From contig NZ_SLUQ01000004.1 in NCBI RefSeq assembly GCF_004345245.1, positions 372,001 to 436,000 of the forward strand: 64,000 nucleotides of DNA, in the 5' to 3' direction. This document shows positions 60,894-64,000 of the stretch, in pieces. The position numbers were made by a program, and so were the translations under genes. Within the stretch, counting starts at the first letter, position 1. The number at the start of each line of letters is the position of its first letter. A model generated the notes under the pieces. That model did not search any database and was not told the origin of the DNA. It was given only the letters and a program-made list of their open reading frames with translations. Origin of the DNA: Rhizobium sp. BK251. Lineage in GTDB: Bacteria; Pseudomonadota; Alphaproteobacteria; Rhizobiales; Rhizobiaceae.

Positions 60894-62132
60894 TCAGGAG
60901 CGACCCGAGGCTGCCATACCGGGCGCCGGCGTCGCACTGCGCGTCGCCGCCTTCCTCTGCGGCAGCGGCACGAAGACCGCGACCGAGAGCATGAGGATGA
61001 TGAACGCAGGCTCCCGGAAGACGGGCTGGGCGACCATTACCGTCGCGATCGCCGGCACGAGCCCGATAAGCCAGAAACGGAAATTGGCCGCGGCCGCCAG
61101 AATGTAGGTCAGGATGAAGGCCGAATAGTAGACAAGTCCGAAGACGCGGATGGCCGCCACGAGCGAGATGGGCCCTGTCGTGAAAATGCTGAAGCCGAAG
61201 CCGTCGCCGAAGATCAGGTCCTGCGCGTCGAGCGCGGCGGCCGCCAGATACTGGCGTTCCTCGAACGAACCGCTGCCGGAATTGATCTTGGCTGCGATGC
61301 CAAAATACTCGGAGTAGTATACAGCTTGCCATGTCAGAAGCCCGAGCACGACGATCGTCAGGAGGGCCGGTATCGGCCGGAACCCGACGCGCAGCAGCAG
61401 GATCATCGCACCGGTGTAGAAGGCGAGAGGCGCTCCGATCGAGGACAGGCAAACAATCGCCGAGAACAGGCAGACCAGCGAGATCGGCAAGATCCAACCC
61501 CGCTGGAAGGCGTAGGCGGCCGCCCAGCAGGCATAGACCGGAAACACGCCGGGCTCGCGAAAGATGCCGCTCATCCTGGGAATGGGGCCGAGCCAAGTGG
61601 TGGCACTCGGGAAGATGAAGGTAAAGGGAAAGACGATGTCGCCGCCGGTTGAATAGGTGTAGGTCAGATGCGCAAAGGTGATCTGGTAAGATTGGAAGCC
61701 GACGACGAAGAGCATCGCACTTATCACCACGCTGGCGCAACTGGCGATCAGGATGATGCAAAAATAGTCGAAGAACATCGTCGCGTAGCGCCGATTCGAT
61801 AGCAGCAACAGGGCAGCGGCGGCGAGCGACAGGAAGATGAAGAGCGCCTTGAATTCCGTGACGGAATTGTAGGTCGGCATGAAGATGACGGCCTTCAGCA
61901 GGACATAGTAGAAGATGAAGACAAGGACCGAGAGCTGCAGCGCCGAATATTTCTCCAGAACGAGCGGCCTCTGCAGGTGCAGCGCCACGATGAAGAGCGC
62001 CACCGTCACGGCCGCAAGCAGCGCGCAGCTGAGCGTCGAATAGACCTCGCCGACTACCGAGGGCCGCAGGCAAAGGACGGCCACGGCCGCCAGGAAAATC
62101 AGGATCTTCTCCAGGGTCTCGATCTTAATCAT
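60894..62132 (-). CDS. Wzy-like polysaccharide polymerase
   Basis: 412-aa protein with about 11 hydrophobic helices and no soluble catalytic domain. The pattern fits Wzy-like O-unit polymerases, including the GIFREPGVFPVYA-like motif and INSGSGSFEERQ in the large loop, common in this family. ATG 62132. It lies between a second O-antigen-type membrane protein and an acyltransferase-3 gene in the minus-strand cluster, so it probably polymerises the exported repeat unit. Confidence 0.82.
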   Translation of the reverse strand: MIKIETLEKILIFLAAVAVLCLRPSVVGEVYSTLSCALLAAVTVALFIVALHLQRPLVLEKYSALQLSVLVFIFYYVLLKAVIFMPTYNSVTEFKALFIFLSLAAAALLLLSNRRYATMFFDYFCIILIASCASVVISAMLFVVGFQSYQITFAHLTYTYSTGGDIVFPFTFIFPSATTWLGPIPRMSGIFREPGVFPVYACWAAAYAFQRGWILPISLVCLFSAIVCLSSIGAPLAFYTGAMILLLRVGFRPIPALLTIVVLGLLTWQAVYYSEYFGIAAKINSGSGSFEERQYLAAAALDAQDLIFGDGFGFSIFTTGPISLVAAIRVFGLVYYSAFILTYILAAAANFRFWLIGLVPAIATVMVAQPVFREPAFIILMLSVAVFVPLPQRKAATRSATPAPGMAASGRS

Positions 62133-62165
62133 GTCTTCCTGACTCTCAAACTGCAGCCCTGCCCA

Positions 62166-63338
62166 CTAGACCGTCTTCCTGTATCGGCTGGACAAGACGA
62201 GAATGCTGCCGAAACGGGTGAAGAGGGCATCGAACGGTCCCTGAAGCAGCCGCCTCAGATATTTCTCCGGATACCGCGCGATGAAGAACGATAGCGCCAC
62301 GACCAGGACAATCGCGAGCAGCGAATTGACGAAGGGCGCAAAATCGAAGAACCGCACAAGCATCGCATAGAAGAAGTGCCCCACCGTGTAGTGAATGAGG
62401 TACAGAGGATAGGTCATCAGACCGATCTTACGCACGGCCGAATAGTTGCCCCGGAAGTATCCGGCATCGGCAAGCACCGTGCTGATGTAGAGCAGGACGG
62501 CGGAAAGCAGCCAGAACAGGTACGGCTTCCAGACGTCCAGCGTGGCACCAAAGTCGCCGAGGTCCACGTAGACATGCTGAACAGAGGCGCGGATCTGCAG
62601 GTAGGTTGGTATTGCGGCGATGACCAGGAAGACCAGGCTCCAATTGCGGTAGGGGCGCCGGCTCCAAACCGAAAGGAGAATGCCGACGCCGAAGAAGGCG
62701 CCGTGCTCGAGCAGCGTCCGGCGTGCGATCTGCATTACAAGCTGCGTCTCCAGGCCAGGAAACAGCGTGACCGCGGTCCAGTAGATCGCGGATGCACCAA
62801 TCAGCGCATAGCCGAGCAGTGCGATCTTCTCCCGTGCCACGAAGCTGATGAATATGCACACGGCCGCATAGAACGCCATTTCGACAATGATGGTCCAGAG
62901 CACGCCGTCGATATAGGGGCCGAACGGCATCAGCAGCATGGATCGCAGGAACCGCGTGACGATCTCCGCCATTGGAAGGACGTCATAGGTCACATAAAGC
63001 AGGGTCGCGAGAACAGTGCAGATCCACAGGGCCGGCAATATGCGGAGCAGGCGCTTCTTGAAGAAGTCGGGCGCCGAACGGCTGTTCATCGCACTGACGC
63101 TGATGATGTAGCCCGAGATCGAAAAGAAGATCTCCACGCCGACATAGCCGATGAACCAGATCTCGTTGACGTGGGAATAATAGGGCCGCGCCTCGAAACC
63201 CGTCGGCAGGAAATGGCGCCAGAAATCATCCTTGGTATTCGTGCCGACCAGGTGATGCGTGGCGACGAGAAGCGCGGCCGCAAAGCGCAGGATGTCAAGC
63301 AGCGGGTATTGCTTTTGCGTGGTCTGAGCATCAGACAT
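62166..63338 (-). CDS. Acyltransferase-3 family membrane O-acyltransferase
   Basis: 390-aa integral membrane protein of the acyltransferase-3 family, which adds acetyl or succinyl groups to polysaccharides. The N-terminal motif LDILRFAAALLVATHHLVG carries the family Arg and His residues, followed by GYVGVEIFFSISGYIIS and RRLLRILPALW-like (FFKKRLLRILPALW). About 10 helices. ATG 63338 overlaps the stop of the flippase gene by 8 nt, so both are in the same operon and act on the same glycan. The acyl donor is unknown. Confidence 0.92.
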   Translation of the reverse strand: MSDAQTTQKQYPLLDILRFAAALLVATHHLVGTNTKDDFWRHFLPTGFEARPYYSHVNEIWFIGYVGVEIFFSISGYIISVSAMNSRSAPDFFKKRLLRILPALWICTVLATLLYVTYDVLPMAEIVTRFLRSMLLMPFGPYIDGVLWTIIVEMAFYAAVCIFISFVAREKIALLGYALIGASAIYWTAVTLFPGLETQLVMQIARRTLLEHGAFFGVGILLSVWSRRPYRNWSLVFLVIAAIPTYLQIRASVQHVYVDLGDFGATLDVWKPYLFWLLSAVLLYISTVLADAGYFRGNYSAVRKIGLMTYPLYLIHYTVGHFFYAMLVRFFDFAPFVNSLLAIVLVVALSFFIARYPEKYLRRLLQGPFDALFTRFGSILVLSSRYRKTV

Positions 63339-64000
63339 GCGCCACCGCCCCCCGCTCTCCGGCCCAGGCTATCAGCCGCTCGTTCCTGGTCTTGATGGCA
63401 ATGCCGCCGATCGCCATGCTTGCGGCGATCACTGCAACGAGCGCGTGGGCCGGCAAGAAACTGCCGGCAAGCACGCCCGCCAGCCCGAGAGTCACAAGAA
63501 CCAGCAGGTTTACGGTGATGTTGTTGGCGAGCCGGCCCGTGACGATCGCGAGATTGTATGCCGGCGCGCCCAGGGCGTTGAGCACGACGCCGACAGCGAA
63601 AATGGCGACGAAATAGGTATAGTCGATCTCGACATGACCCATCCAGATCCACGAGATGAGCGGCGAAGCGGCAACAAGGCCGAGGCTGAGAGCCAGGACG
63701 GCAAGCGCGGCATAGGTCACCGACCGCCGATAGAGCGGCGGAACCTTCGCCGGGTCCGTTTTCAGGAGATTTGTAAGCGTTGGGATCATCGCGGAAACGC
63801 CCGATATAACGGCGTTCCGCGGCAGCCAGAGCGTCTTATAGGCAAGCTCGTACAGGCCCTGCATGTGCAGGCCGCCGAAATGACTGACGAGGATCTTGGA
63901 GAGCGGCTCGAACAGCCCGTCGGAGACATTCACCGCCTGCGATTTCAGGCTGAAGCCGAGCATCTCACGAAACGCCGGCATGCTGAAGCCCAAGGGTATG
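63331..64000 (-). CDS. Wzx-type flippase, N-terminus cut by window edge
   Basis: Partial gene running off the right end. The visible C-terminal ~220 residues have the paired-helix pattern of MOP-superfamily flippases, beginning in FREMLGFSLKSQAVNVSDGLFEPLSKILVS and continuing through ELAYKTLWLPRNAVISGVSAM, both common in lipopolysaccharide exporters of the Wzx/TuaB type. Its stop overlaps the acyltransferase start. Second flippase gene in the window, in the EPS cluster. Confidence 0.85.
   Translation of the reverse strand, partial: IPLGFSMPAFREMLGFSLKSQAVNVSDGLFEPLSKILVSHFGGLHMQGLYELAYKTLWLPRNAVISGVSAMIPTLTNLLKTDPAKVPPLYRRSVTYAALAVLALSLGLVAASPLISWIWMGHVEIDYTYFVAIFAVGVVLNALGAPAYNLAIVTGRLANNITVNLLVLVTLGLAGVLAGSFLPAHALVAVIAASMAIGGIAIKTRNERLIAWAGERGAVAHV

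Noticed and set aside
1..64000. CRISPR array, tRNA/rRNA genes, insertion sequences or prophage
   Set aside because: No regular short repeats with spacers, no cloverleaf-like segments I could recognise, no transposase or phage structural genes, and no long direct repeats flanking the unusual regions.

Overview
The window is a GC-rich chromosomal segment of an alphaproteobacterium, most likely a member of the Rhizobiaceae (Ensifer/Shinella/Rhizobium/Agrobacterium type). The pointers are a SAM-II riboswitch on metA, a TPP riboswitch on thiBPQ, adjacent Irr-type and RirA-type iron boxes on a ferric ABC transporter, an hglS-amaA-amaB lysine/pipecolate catabolic set, and a polysaccharide locus with rkpK-like ugd. 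Placement is by gene content and motifs only. No tRNA, rRNA, CRISPR array, phage or insertion sequence was seen.

Layout. 1-5.4 kb: M48 metallopeptidase and the thiamine importer thiBPQ under a TPP riboswitch. 5.4-16.7 kb: mostly housekeeping and transport (MFS/MarR pair, thiamine pyrophosphokinase, Uup-like ABC-F protein, DUF5666-like secreted protein, TerC-like protein, a LysR/MFS/aldo-keto reductase divergon, and an SbmA/BacA-like ABC protein with a badly degenerate ATPase domain). 17.4-24.6 kb: metA behind a SAM-II attenuator, galM, a GntR-controlled amino-sugar operon, and a frameshifted MerR-ATPase gene. 24.7-27.6 kb: efp divergent from epmA-epmB, the EF-P beta-lysylation genes.

27.9-39.6 kb is the most unusual part. 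A tight operon encodes a stand-alone carrier protein, an acyl-CoA-dehydrogenase-like flavoprotein lacking the usual catalytic Glu, an amino acid:[carrier protein] ligase (a tRNA-synthetase homologue) and a DUF1839 protein with a BtrH-like Cys/His pattern. It is followed by a GH2-like glycosidase, an opposing pair (tandem alpha/beta-hydrolase with a Cys nucleophile; Wzx-type flippase) and two glycosyltransferases. I infer a pathway that loads an amino acid on a carrier protein, possibly oxidises it, and transfers it to a glycan or glycolipid that is then exported.

39.7-49.5 kb: Lrp-type small regulator, LysR with the lysine/pipecolate/2-oxoadipate operon, and the fbpABC-like iron importer. 49.5-51.2 kb: a cytoplasmic glycoamylase/GH144-like protein and a KTSC-domain protein. 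51.5-64 kb: ugd and galE (sugar nucleotide supply), then a long minus-strand exopolysaccharide/capsule locus (Wza, a small secreted protein, Wzc with C-terminal Tyr cluster, a membrane-anchored unknown, two Wzy/WaaL-like integral membrane proteins, an acyltransferase-3, and a Wzx flippase cut by the right edge).
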